Assembly: GCA_964529415.1 (NCBI GenBank) | Contig: CAZGWD010000006.1 | Span: forward strand, 124,001-188,000 | DNA: 64,000 bases | Direction: 5' to 3' | Source of the DNA: CAYMPH01 sp964529415 | GTDB lineage: Bacteria > Spirochaetota > UBA4802 > UBA5550 | Shown here: piece after piece, positions 33,764 through 43,800 of the stretch | Layout of the letters: each line of letters opens with the position of its first letter | Position numbering within the stretch: the stretch's first letter is position 1 | Notes under the pieces: generated by a model | Told to the model about the DNA's origin: nothing | The model's database searches: none | What the model saw: the letters and a program-made list of their open reading frames with translations, nothing else | Position numbers and translations under genes: made by a program

Positions 33764-35635
33764 ATGTTAAATCAATTAGTTGATACACGTGACGTAAGAT
33801 TTGTATTATTTGAACTCCTTGAAGCGGAAAAACTTAACAAATACTCAAAATACGCAGATTATGACAAGGATACTTTTGATGCAACTATTGATCTTGTGGA
33901 GAAAATTTGCGTAGAAGAGGTTTATCCAACAAATGATCTTGGCGACAAAGAAGGCGGCTGTGTTTATGATCCTGCAACAAAGCAGGTAAAGATTCCTCCT
34001 TGCTACAAACCTGTATTGGATGCTTATTATGAAGCAGGCTTTTACGGTTTATCAGACGATCCTGAGCATGGCGGAAGCGGGATGCCTGTAGTAATCAATG
34101 CAGCTGTTATGGAATATGCATGTGCAGCAAACTATCCTCTTGGAATGTATCCGGGCCTTTCTCATGGAGCAATGGAACTGATAGTTTCATTCGGAACAGA
34201 AGAGCAGAAGCATAAATACATCCCAAAAATGATGACCGGCGAATGGGGCGGAACAATGTGCCTTACCGAACCTGAAGCAGGATCAGATGTCGGTAATCTT
34301 AAAACCAAAGCAGTAAAACAGCCTGACGGAACATATAAAATCAAAGGTCAGAAAATTTTTATCTCATCCGGTGAAAATGATTATTATAAAAACATTATTC
34401 ACCCTGTTCTTGCCCGTATTGAAGGAGATCCAAAAGGAACAAAGGGTATTTCAATCTTTATTGTTCCTAAATTTCTTATTAACGAAGATGGATCTCTTGG
34501 AAAGCAAAACGATGTAGTTTGTACCGGAATCGAACATAAAATGGGAATAAAAGGTTCTTCAACTTCTTCTCTTTCATTCGGAGATGAAGGAACTTGTACA
34601 GGTTATCTCCTTGGAGAAGAAAGAAAGGGTATGAAAATCATGTTTCAGATGATGAACTATGCCCGTATGGGAGTTGCTCTCCAGGCTCAGGGAAATGCAT
34701 CTACAGCTTATATGCACGCTATTACTTATGCAAAAAACAGACTGCAGGGTGCGCATGTAACTCAAATGCTGAATCCTGAAGCTGCACTTGTTCCAATCGT
34801 TCAGCATCCTGATGTTGTACGCATGCTTCTCTGGATGAAATCGCATCTTGAAGGACAGAGAATGCTCACTTATTTCATGTTTTACAATATCGACCTTGCC
34901 CAGGTTGCTGAGGGCGATATGCAGAAAGAAGCAAATGGACTTGTTGAGCTTCTTACTCCAATAAGTAAAGCCGGCTGTACAGACAAGGGAGTTGAAATTA
35001 CTTCTGAGGCTGTTCAGATCTACGGCGGTTACGGCTACTGTGCTGATTATCCTGTAGAGAAATATATGAGAGATTCAAAAATTCTTGCTGTATGGGAAGG
35101 AACAAACGGTATCCAGTCTATGGACCTTACAATGAGAAAAATTTTAATGAACCCTGAGCAGTTTAACCTGAATGCATGGAAGAAGAGAGTTCAGCAGACA
35201 GTTGATAAAGCCAAGGGCATTGTTGATGAAAAATATATCGAGCTTGTAGAGCGCGGCGTAAAAAGATTAGATGATGTAATTGAAATGATGAAAAAACAAA
35301 TGGGTGAAATGAAATTTATGCACCTGTTCATGAATGCAACTCCACTTCAGCAGGCTATGTATATGCTTGCTATGGCTTGGGTTCATCTATGGAGCCTTAC
35401 AATTACTGTACCTAAGCGTAAAGCCCTTGTAGGCGATCTCAAAGGTGCAGATCTAAACAAACTTCTTGCTGATAATGCTGAAGCTGCATTTTATACTGGT
35501 AAAGTTCTTTCTTCCCAGTTCTATATTGGCATGGAATTTCCTAAATATTTTGGCAAGATCGAAGCGATGATGTTCGGAGAGGCTGCAGTTATTAAAGCTA
35601 CACCTGACATTTTTACCGGAGCACTTGCAGAATAA
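33764..35635 (+). CDS. Acyl-CoA dehydrogenase (long form with C-terminal extension)
   Basis: 623 residues; the ATG at 33764 has GGAGG five bases upstream, and the paralogue at 62964 opens the same way (NPIVDSRDVRF versus NQLVDTRDVRF). Typical ACAD motifs: FGTEEQKHKYIPKMMTGEWG, MCLTEPEAGSDVG, KIFISSGENDY (FAD/substrate region), and the late QIYGGYGYCADYPVEKYMRD with AVWEGTNGIQ. Length exceeds classical 380-residue ACADs by a C-terminal helical domain, as in the FadE12/DUF4974-type group. FAD-dependent oxidation of an acyl-CoA in the cytoplasm; electron acceptor genes (etf) are not nearby. A strong terminator follows. Confidence 0.93.
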   Translation: MLNQLVDTRDVRFVLFELLEAEKLNKYSKYADYDKDTFDATIDLVEKICVEEVYPTNDLGDKEGGCVYDPATKQVKIPPCYKPVLDAYYEAGFYGLSDDPEHGGSGMPVVINAAVMEYACAANYPLGMYPGLSHGAMELIVSFGTEEQKHKYIPKMMTGEWGGTMCLTEPEAGSDVGNLKTKAVKQPDGTYKIKGQKIFISSGENDYYKNIIHPVLARIEGDPKGTKGISIFIVPKFLINEDGSLGKQNDVVCTGIEHKMGIKGSSTSSLSFGDEGTCTGYLLGEERKGMKIMFQMMNYARMGVALQAQGNASTAYMHAITYAKNRLQGAHVTQMLNPEAALVPIVQHPDVVRMLLWMKSHLEGQRMLTYFMFYNIDLAQVAEGDMQKEANGLVELLTPISKAGCTDKGVEITSEAVQIYGGYGYCADYPVEKYMRDSKILAVWEGTNGIQSMDLTMRKILMNPEQFNLNAWKKRVQQTVDKAKGIVDEKYIELVERGVKRLDDVIEMMKKQMGEMKFMHLFMNATPLQQAMYMLAMAWVHLWSLTITVPKRKALVGDLKGADLNKLLADNAEAAFYTGKVLSSQFYIGMEFPKYFGKIEAMMFGEAAVIKATPDIFTGALAE

Positions 35636-35655
35636 TTATTATTAAATTGATTTTT

Positions 35656-35693
35656 GAAAGCCTCCGGAACAAAATTCCGGAGGCTTTCTTTTA
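35656..35693 (+). terminator. Intrinsic terminator after acyl-CoA dehydrogenase
   Basis: GAAAGCCTCCGGAA (35656-35669), loop CAAAA, TTCCGGAGGCTTTC (35675-35688), then TTTT. A perfect 14-base stem ending 20 bases after the stop codon. Confidence 0.92.
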
Positions 35694-35761
35694 TATAAGG
35701 GAATCTCGAATATTCATGATTGCTGATAAAACAAAAAAAATTTCAGATAGTTTTAGAAAAT

Positions 35762-35811
35762 TTTTAGTTAAATATTTTAGTTAAATATTTTAGTTAAATA
35801 TTTTAGTTAAA
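35762..35811. repeat. Tandem 13-bp AT-rich repeat
   Basis: Four tandem copies of TTTTAGTTAAATA (last one partial), about 150 bases upstream of the FN3/barrel gene. Such slippage-prone repeats can vary in copy number. The rest of 35694-35960 is AT-rich with nothing recognisable. Confidence 0.7.
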
Positions 35812-35960
35812 AGTTTAAAAGATTATTTTCTCTCCAGCATTGATTGTTTAAATTTCAAATCCCTGAAAGCTCCTTTTTTAATGTCGGGTTCCGCGTTTAT
35901 TTTTTAGTTGACATTTTTTTAATCCATTGTCCAATAATAGTTGTATAATATCTGAACAAA

Positions 35961-38177
35961 ATGTTGAAAAAATTTAAAAACCTGACCGGGAATTTTTTCC
36001 GGTTTGCTGTATGTTTAATATTTCTCGCCATAGCTATACCTTCATCTGCTGAATATCTTTTCCTCAAAGACGGAAGCATAATCAACTGCAAAGTAATTGA
36101 GGAAACACCTGTATATATTACAATTAAAACCGATAAAGAAAATAATGAAATCTATACCCAGGATAAAGTTTTAAGAGTCTTATATACTGAGCTGAATATG
36201 GGAAAAATTTATGTTCAGCTGAAAAACGGCAAATCTATGAGAGTATTTATGGTAGATGAGGACAGGAATACCTACACTTTCAGGAAGGATATCTACAAAC
36301 CTGAAGAATTCAAGATTAAACGCGCGGAAGTCATGTTTATTACAGAGAGGAACCCTTCAGGGCTTAAAGGTGAACCGGAGCTGTATTCTATCACCCTGAC
36401 ATGGTACCAATCGTTTGAAAAAATGGAAAAATTCAATATATATATTAAAAAGAAACAGGATGAGAATTTTACACTCATAGGTGAATCAGAGGAAATCAGA
36501 TATGTTGTAAAAAATCTAAATAGCAACACAAATTATATAATAAGGATAACAGGAATTGACGGCGAAAATCTGGAAACCGCCCCGAGCAATGAAATTGAAA
36601 TACTTACAAAAAATCTGCCTCCATTCAGGCCTGAAAAAGCTTTTTATGAAAAACAGAAAAACGGAGATTACTTTCTGCAATGGGATAGTGCAGAAGACTC
36701 GGATGGCCGGGTTGTTAATTATATTATATACCGGTTGTGGAATAATAAAACTGAAAAATTTGCCAGGACCTCTGCAAATGAACTTCTGATAAAAGGCCCT
36801 GTTAATTTTGAAAAATTATATGTGCGGGCTGTTGATGACAGGGGTGCCGATTCGCTTAGCAGAGTTTTTGATGAATATATTTACAGGGTGCCGACCGCTC
36901 CGGAAAAAGTTTTATTTGAAAAACTCGGTGATGGAAATTACCAGCTGACATGGGATAAATCAAAGGGCAGGATTGAAAAATATATAATATCAAAAATTTA
37001 TAATAACAAACGGGAAAAAGTCGCGGAAACCATTGAAACTGAATTATTACTTGAGAAAACAAATAAGTTTGAGAGTCTTTATGTTAAAGCTGTTGATAAC
37101 AGAGGAGCTGAATCACCTGAAAGAATTTTTAATGAATCAAAAAATAAAATTCCGTCAAATACTGAAAAAGATTCTGCACGGTACTTCCTCAAAGACGGAA
37201 AGGACAGGTTTATCGAGGTCAGCTTTTCAGGTATACCCGGTGATGAGGCAAAGAAAAGGGTCAAAGATTTAAAAAATCTGTTTTCAGGATGGGGGAGGAT
37301 AACTGCTGGTAATATTGAATTTTATTTTACTTCAGATGGAATATATCCTAAAATAAAAATAAAAAAAATTTCCTACAATGAAGAAAATCTGATCCCGTAT
37401 CTTCCTGCCGGATTATCGTTTCATGATAAGAAGGATGGGTTGCACTACATTTTACATATTTCTGTAGATAATAAATCTTATATACTGAACGGGATATATA
37501 TTGACGAGGAAAACTTTCTTAAGGAAATAAATAGTTCTATTATAAAAAAGCAAAACAAAGAACAAACTCAAACAGTTGAAAAACCGGAAATAAAAGAAGA
37601 TGATAAAGTCAAAAAAGTACAACACCGGCTTTCAGCATCTCTCGATGTAAATTATCTTATCCCTACCGGATTATGGGCGGATTTATTCTCCGGCGGTTAT
37701 GGGTTTATGGCCGGTGTAACTCTCAACAACGCTGGAATTTCAATTAACGATAAAACAATTTTTCATCTGGATTTTTCACTTTTAATCGGATATCACCAGC
37801 TTATGTCTAAGGCTACCCTTCCGGGTAGCACCAGTTTTATAAATACAGCATTTATGGTGCCGATATGTTTGTATTCAAGATACAATTTTAATATCATCAA
37901 TCTTTTCTTTATATCTCTAAAGCTTGGTGTGGGTATAAATTTTAACAATATTGAATACAGTCAGCAGCAGAATTCCGGCGGATATACACCGGCAGCTATA
38001 AGGCAATGGGCGCCTTCAATCAGCCTCGGGCTGCAGATCGGATACCCGGTTATAAAGGATAAAATAATGCTGCTTGCAGGTGCGGAATACAGGTGGATGT
38101 TTGAAAGGAGTATGACATCTGACTCTATTTTATTTCAGCTTGGAGTGGAATATTCTTTTACCGTTTTCGGGAAATAG
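35961..38177 (+). CDS. Exported fibronectin type III repeat protein with C-terminal beta-barrel
   Basis: 738 residues: signal peptide (1-31, ending PSSAEY), an N-terminal SH3-like strand domain (YLFLKDGSIINCKVIEETP), three fibronectin type III-like units at about 130-400 (LTWYQSFEKMEKFNIYIKKK; NGDYFLQWDSAEDSDGRVVN; GNYQLTWDKSKGRIEKYIIS), a mixed linker (about 410-540) and a tail of about 190 residues with alternating hydrophobic residues (SLDVNYLIPTGLWADLFSGG ... FQLGVEYSFTVFG) typical of an outer-membrane barrel. It is probably an outer-membrane protein with a periplasmic or surface FN3 arm. No close family is recognised. Confidence 0.7.
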   Translation: MLKKFKNLTGNFFRFAVCLIFLAIAIPSSAEYLFLKDGSIINCKVIEETPVYITIKTDKENNEIYTQDKVLRVLYTELNMGKIYVQLKNGKSMRVFMVDEDRNTYTFRKDIYKPEEFKIKRAEVMFITERNPSGLKGEPELYSITLTWYQSFEKMEKFNIYIKKKQDENFTLIGESEEIRYVVKNLNSNTNYIIRITGIDGENLETAPSNEIEILTKNLPPFRPEKAFYEKQKNGDYFLQWDSAEDSDGRVVNYIIYRLWNNKTEKFARTSANELLIKGPVNFEKLYVRAVDDRGADSLSRVFDEYIYRVPTAPEKVLFEKLGDGNYQLTWDKSKGRIEKYIISKIYNNKREKVAETIETELLLEKTNKFESLYVKAVDNRGAESPERIFNESKNKIPSNTEKDSARYFLKDGKDRFIEVSFSGIPGDEAKKRVKDLKNLFSGWGRITAGNIEFYFTSDGIYPKIKIKKISYNEENLIPYLPAGLSFHDKKDGLHYILHISVDNKSYILNGIYIDEENFLKEINSSIIKKQNKEQTQTVEKPEIKEDDKVKKVQHRLSASLDVNYLIPTGLWADLFSGGYGFMAGVTLNNAGISINDKTIFHLDFSLLIGYHQLMSKATLPGSTSFINTAFMVPICLYSRYNFNIINLFFISLKLGVGINFNNIEYSQQQNSGGYTPAAIRQWAPSISLGLQIGYPVIKDKIMLLAGAEYRWMFERSMTSDSILFQLGVEYSFTVFGK

Positions 38178-38300
38178 TCATGAAAATGCTTCCTTTGAAT
38201 CATTAAATATCTAATGAGAATATGTAATTTGTGTTATTAAAAAAGGTGGGGTAAAAACTTTTTGTTTATTATAGAAGTTAGCTATTAAAAAAATAATAAC

Positions 38301-39167
38301 ATGATCATTAAAAAATTATACAAGAAACAACCTGGAACATTCTGCAAGTATAGCATAGTGATTTGTATTATTTTTGTGTCCTGCCTTTCCTGCAACCATG
38401 AAGTTTACTGGCCGCTTTACAATACAACCCTGACTGTGACTTACAATCCAAATTCAGGGTCTGGTGGCGCAGTACCTGTTGACAGCACGATTTATCATAC
38501 TAATGATATTGTAACAGTCAAGGCCCTTTCCGGTACAGGCCTTAATAAAGGAGGCAGCCCTTTCATCTACTGGAGTATGAATTCAGATGGTTCAGGAACG
38601 AGATATACAATGAATGAAACATTCACCATGGGCAGTTCGGATGTTGTATTGTATGCACAGTATGATACAACCAGAACAACTCCTTATGCATTACGGGATA
38701 TAGGCCCTGCCGGTGGATATATTTTTTATATTGCAGCAGACTATTCCAGCGGATGGAGATACATGGAGGTTTCACCTGATGACGCAGCAACTTCTGTAGA
38801 ATTCGGTTGCTGGGGTATATCAGTCGGACCGACATCCAGAAACATCGGGACAGGGAAGGAGAATACGGATCAAATTTTAATTGGCTGCCCGGCTACAACC
38901 ACAGGTGCTTATGCATGCTCTAATTATTCCTTAAACGGTTATAATGACTGGTTTCTGCCGTCATATTATGAGTTAATCGAAGTAAATACACAGATTCAGA
39001 ATTTCGGCCTTGGCGGATCATGGATTAACAATTATTACTGGAGTTCTACAGAATATGACCCTGGTCAGATAATATATGGCGCATTTGGATATAATTTTAT
39101 AACTAATTCGGCTGGTGGTCCTAGTAAGGGGGATTGGCGACATATTCGAGCAGGAAGGCGTTTTTAA
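38301..39167 (+). CDS. Surface lipoprotein with InlB-type repeat and DUF1566 domain
   Basis: 288 residues. The N-terminal hydrophobic segment ends in VSCLSCNHE, giving a lipobox. Residues about 45-125 match an InlB B-repeat (LTVTYNPNSGSGGAVPVDST, FIYWSMNSDGSGTRYTMNET, VVLYAQYD). Residues about 130-288 match the DUF1566/Lcl C-terminal type (GPAGGYIFYIAADYSSGWRY, NGYNDWFLPSYYELIEVNTQ, YYWSSTEYD, and an RAGRRF end). Such proteins are common surface lipoproteins in anaerobic bacteria. Weak ribosome-binding site. A few bases downstream lies a remnant of another surface-protein gene. Confidence 0.82.
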   Translation: MIIKKLYKKQPGTFCKYSIVICIIFVSCLSCNHEVYWPLYNTTLTVTYNPNSGSGGAVPVDSTIYHTNDIVTVKALSGTGLNKGGSPFIYWSMNSDGSGTRYTMNETFTMGSSDVVLYAQYDTTRTTPYALRDIGPAGGYIFYIAADYSSGWRYMEVSPDDAATSVEFGCWGISVGPTSRNIGTGKENTDQILIGCPATTTGAYACSNYSLNGYNDWFLPSYYELIEVNTQIQNFGLGGSWINNYYWSSTEYDPGQIIYGAFGYNFITNSAGGPSKGDWRHIRAGRRF

Positions 39168-39171
39168 AAAA

Positions 39172-39213
39172 GGCTTCACGACCGACGGAACAAGTCTTTT
39201 CGTAACTGATTGA
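39172..39213 (+). pseudogene. Remnant of a repeat-type surface protein
   Basis: Fourteen codons read GFTTDGTSLFVTD then stop, directly after the DUF1566 gene. This is the motif unit of NHL/beta-propeller surface proteins (TDGTxLYVxD). It suggests a neighbouring paralogue was deleted, leaving its end behind. Confidence 0.35.
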
Positions 39214-39243
39214 GCTAATAACAAAATCCGCAGGATTTATTGA

Positions 39244-39729
39244 TTATAAATTCTCCCCTGTATCCGGAGAAAGCCGTTCAGTTTTGCCGGAAAGGTATGT
39301 TAGCAGGATTCTTTTTTTTGTGAAGCTGTATTCGCAGAGGTCGGATGATGTTTCCCTGAACCAGACACTTGTTCCATTTTGAGGATTGATTTTTAAAAAG
39401 AAATATTTTTGTTTATCATCTATAAAAACAGAATATAGATAATTATTAAAAATTACCTGAAAACAGGATTTTCCCTGTATTTCCCAGAGATTTTTGCCGT
39501 CAGATTTATCGAGAGCCATGAGGAAGCCTGTGATTTCGTCAGATTCACAGGAAACATAGAAAATATTTTTATCTTCTATTATGCTGACAATATAAATTGA
39601 TTCATCAACCTTCTTTATCCATTTTTTATTGAGAGTTTTTTTATCTTTGCAAAGTAAAATGGACTTTTCTGCATCATAGGATAAAATGTGATCTTTTAAA
39701 TCAAAATATATGCAGTTTTCTATATTCAT
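39244..39729 (-). CDS. Small beta-propeller-like (PQQ-repeat) protein
   Basis: 161 residues without a signal peptide. Two stretches fit PQQ/WD40-type blades: MALDKSDGKNLWEIQGKSCF and LKINPQNGTSVWFRETSSDL, both of the form (D-x-x-xG-xxxW). The protein is too short for a full propeller, so it may be a fragment or a partial fold. It starts 11 bases after the psd stop on the same strand and probably shares its transcript. The function is unknown. Confidence 0.5.
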   Translation of the reverse strand: MNIENCIYFDLKDHILSYDAEKSILLCKDKKTLNKKWIKKVDESIYIVSIIEDKNIFYVSCESDEITGFLMALDKSDGKNLWEIQGKSCFQVIFNNYLYSVFIDDKQKYFFLKINPQNGTSVWFRETSSDLCEYSFTKKRILLTYLSGKTERLSPDTGENL

Positions 39730-39740
39730 TTTTAGAAACT

Positions 39741-40601
39741 TTAATAAATTTCACCGATTATTTCGCCGGTTTTAATTTTTTTTCCTGCCTTTAGTTTATT
39801 CATGTTCCCGGCTTTTTTTTCAATTAGCAGAACTATTGTTGAGCCAAGATGAAATTTTCCGAGTTCATCTCCGGCTTTAACCGGAATCTGTTCTTTTTTA
39901 TTAAAAACAGTTTCTGTTTTTTTCCTGAAGAAGCCTTTGTTTGTAATAATATTATTATATGAAAGGGTTATTCTTCCTACATTCATTGCTCCGACTTTAC
40001 AAACTGCAATCATTCCCTTGCGTGTTTCAATAAATGATGTCAGTCTTTCGTTGATTGAGAATAATCCATGGAGACCTCTAACCATGAATTCCTGCACTGT
40101 AAAAAGTCTTCCCGGAGTATATAGCCAGGATGAAATTTTACCATCCGATGGAGAATGTATTCTGTGGTAATCGCCAGGAGCAAGATAAAGTGTAGCAAAA
40201 GAACCATCAATGAATTTTGATGCAAGGGATGACGGCAATAGATCTGAAATAGTATATTCAATGCCTTTTGCCTGAATTAATTTGTCACCGGTGATTTTTC
40301 CAAAACTGTCAATTCGTGCATCAACAGGCGATAATATTTTTTTACCGGTTGTATCAAATTTTCTTTTTCCTGGAATCAGGCTTCTTGTGAAAAATTCATC
40401 AAGATTTTTAAAGCCATTATCCGGTTCAGTATAATCGCTTCTGATTACTCCGAATTTTATCGAGTACCAGGCAATAATACTTTTTAACATTGATTGTGGA
40501 AAATTTATTCTGGTAATAAGTCCGAAAATTCTTGATATTAATGCTGTCGGCAATATTTTAAATATATAAATTGCAAACTGAATTTTAATGTTTCTGTCCA
40601 T
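39741..40601 (-). CDS. psd: Phosphatidylserine decarboxylase proenzyme
   Basis: 286 residues, the length of the classical membrane-associated Psd. The catalytic set is present: Asp94 in SPVDARID, His146 in DYHRIHSP, and the self-cleavage site LGST at 252-255, which yields the pyruvoyl-modified Ser254 alpha chain. The motif FFTRSLIPGKR near residue 70 and KVGAMNVGRI near 202 also match the family. It makes phosphatidylethanolamine from phosphatidylserine. A short upstream-reading partner, the beta-propeller-like gene, follows it. Confidence 0.95.
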   Translation of the reverse strand: MDRNIKIQFAIYIFKILPTALISRIFGLITRINFPQSMLKSIIAWYSIKFGVIRSDYTEPDNGFKNLDEFFTRSLIPGKRKFDTTGKKILSPVDARIDSFGKITGDKLIQAKGIEYTISDLLPSSLASKFIDGSFATLYLAPGDYHRIHSPSDGKISSWLYTPGRLFTVQEFMVRGLHGLFSINERLTSFIETRKGMIAVCKVGAMNVGRITLSYNNIITNKGFFRKKTETVFNKKEQIPVKAGDELGKFHLGSTIVLLIEKKAGNMNKLKAGKKIKTGEIIGEIY

Positions 40602-40748
40602 TGTTTATTTTACCTGAGTTTTATCTTTATTCAGAATAATTATTTAAATTATAAAAATGTTTATTTTCATAAAAGGCAGTATAAGTGCATATCTGTCAAT
40701 TATAAAGAAATAATAGTTAAGAAAAAATACTCCGGATTTAACTATCGC

Positions 40749-40776
40749 TTGACTTAGAAATAGGGATGAATAAAAA
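40749..40776 (+). promoter_or_regulatory. Candidate nifJ promoter
   Basis: TTGACT at 40749-40754, a 16-base spacer and TAAAAA at 40771-40776, about 85 bases upstream of the nifJ start. AGGAG at 40847-40851 is the ribosome-binding site. Confidence 0.35.
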
Positions 40777-40860
40777 TTGTTTGCTGAAATTAATTTGAGA
40801 TTAAATGAGCAGCTACAGCTCTTCTATGGAGTTATACAACAATGACAGGAGTTCAACATT

Positions 40861-43800
40861 ATGGCTGGTAAATTAAAAATGAAATCAATGGACGGCAATG
40901 GGGCGGCATCTCATGTTGCTTATGCATTTACCGAAGTAACAGCTATTTATCCTATTACGCCTTCAACAACAATGGCTGAAAATGTAGACGATTGGGCTGC
41001 ATACGGAAAGAAAAACATTTTTGGAGATATTGTCAAGGTTGCTGAGATGCAGTCTGAAGCAGGTGCAGCAGGATCAGTTCATGGCGCTCTTCAGTCCGGA
41101 GTTCTTGCGACAACCTTTACCGCATCTCAGGGACTTTTGCTTATGATACCGAATATGTATAAAATTTCAGGGGAACTTCTCCCTGGAGTATTTCATGTAA
41201 GCGCCAGATCTCTATCAACAATGGCTCTTTCAATATTTGGCGATCATTCTGATATTTATTCAATCAGGCAGACCGGATTTGCAATGCTTGCAACAGCCGG
41301 CGTCCAGGAAGTAATGGATCTTTCCGGGGTTGCCCATCTTGCTGCTATAAAAAGCAGAGTGCCTTTTCTGCATTTTTTTGACGGGTTCAGAACCTCTCAT
41401 GAAATTCAGAAAATTGAAGTAATAGAATATGAAGATTTAGCAAAACTTATAGATTATAAAGAGCTCGATGCTTTCAGGGAAAGAGCTTTAAATCCGGAGC
41501 ATCCTGTAACAAGAGGAACTGCAATGAATCCGGATATTTATTTTCAGGCAAGGGAAGCTTCCAATTCATATTATGATGCGGTTCCAGATATTGTAGAAAA
41601 TTACATGAAAGAGATAACAAAAATTACCGGCAGGGAATACCATCCATTCAATTATTACGGAGCGCCTGATGCTGAGAATATTATTGTAGCTATGGGTTCT
41701 GTATGCGAAACTATTTCAGAGACTATAGATTATCTTATAGCTAAAGGGGAGAAGGTAGGTTTGATTTCTGTTCATCTTTACAGGCCTTTTTCTGCGAAAT
41801 ATTTTATGAATGTATTTCCGAAAACAGTAAAAAAAATAGCTGTACTGGATAGAACAAAAGAGCCTGGAGCTAATGGCGAGCCGTTATATCTTGATCTCAG
41901 GGAGATGTTTTACGGTAAAGAAAATGCGCCTCTTATTGTCGGAGGAAGATACGGTTTAAGTTCAAAGGACACAGTTCCGAAACATATTATTTCTGTTTAT
42001 GATAATCTTAAACAGAAAGAACCAAAAAACGGCTTTACAGTAGGAATAACTGATGACGTGACATTTAAATCACTTCCGCTTGGACCTGATGTAAGTGTTG
42101 TTCCTGAGGGAACATTCGAAGCGAAATTTTACGGTCTTGGATCAGATGGTACCGTTGGTGCAAATAAAAATTCAATTAAAATTATCGGAGATACAACCGA
42201 CCGTTATGCACAGGCATACTTTGCGTATGATTCCAAGAAATCCGGCGGGGTTACCGTTTCCCATCTCAGGTTCGGTAAAAAACAGATCAAATCCACATAT
42301 CTGATTAATTATCCTGATTTTGTCGCTTGTCATGTCCCGTCATATCTGAAACAATATGATATGCTGAGAGGCATGAAAAAAGGCGGGACTTTTTTACTGA
42401 ATAGCGTCTGGGATGCTGAAGAAACAAAAAGAAGACTTCCTGACCATATGAAGAAATTCATGGCTGTGAATGATATAAAATTTTATATTATAAACGCAAC
42501 AGTAATCGCAGAAGAGCTTGGCCTTGGCGGTAGAACAAATTCAATTATGCAGGCTGCGTTTTTTAAGCTTGCAGAAGTAATTCCTTATAAAGATTCAGAA
42601 AATGAAATGAAAAAAGCCATCAAGAAATCATACGGCAAAAAGGGCGATGATGTTGTAAATAAAAATTACTCTGCAGTTGAAAAAGGCGGCGAAGGAATTG
42701 AAAAAATAGAGATACCTGCAGAATGGAAGAATATTACTGTAAAGGATGCTCCAGATGACGCGGATCTGCCGGATTTTGTTAAAAATATTGCAAGGCCGAT
42801 GGGGCATCTACTTGGTGATGATCTTCCTGTAAGTGCATTTGCTGATATGGCAGATGGAACTCATCCTCAGGGAACATCTGCTTATGAAAAAAGAGGAATT
42901 GCAGTAAATGTTCCAGAGTGGCATGATGAAAACTGTATCCAGTGCAACCAGTGTTCGTTTGTCTGCCCTCATTCAGTTATCAGGCCGTTTCTAATGACTG
43001 AACAGGAAGCTGCCGGAATTCCTGCAGGCACAAAAATAATAAAGGCTGTAGGCAAAGGCTTTGAAGGATTTCAGTATAGAATACAGATAAGTCCTCTTGA
43101 CTGTACCGGCTGCGGAAACTGCGCTGATATATGCCCTGCAAAACAGAAAGCATTAATCATGAAACCTATTACAACTCAGGAGATTGAGATTGAGAGGTGG
43201 AATTATTTTATAAATAATGTATCTTGCAAATCGAACATAATTGCCAATAATACTGTTAAAGGCAGCCAGTTTACCAAACCGCTTTTTGAATTTTCAGGAG
43301 CTTGCGCAGGCTGCGGCGAGACACCTCATATAAAACTCCTTACACAGCTTTTCGGTGACAGAATGATGGTGGCAAATGCAACTGGATGTACATCAATCTA
43401 CAGCGGTTCATCTCCTGCAACTCCTTATACTGTTAATGAAGATGGATGCGGACCTTCATGGGCAAGTTCACTTTTTGAAGATAATGCGGAGTATGGCTTT
43501 GGTATGAATCTCGGTGCGAGCCACATGAGAGAGCATATCAGCAATCTTGCAAAAGAACTTATTAATGAAACAAAATCTGAAGAATTAAAAGCCGCATTAA
43601 AAGAATGGGAAGAATCCTCATTGTTTGGTGAAAAATCAAAATTAGCTAAAAAAGCGCTTATACCGCTTCTGGAAAAAGAGGATAATCCAAAAGCGAAAGA
43701 AATTTTAAAGCAGAAGCAGTTTCTGGTTAAAAAATCTATTTGGATTATCGGCGGAGACGGATGGGCATATGATATAGGATATGGCGGTCTTGATCACGTT

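Noticed and set aside
35762..35811. CRISPR-like repeat
   Set aside because: Units are 13 bp and contiguous with no spacers; it is a simple tandem repeat.
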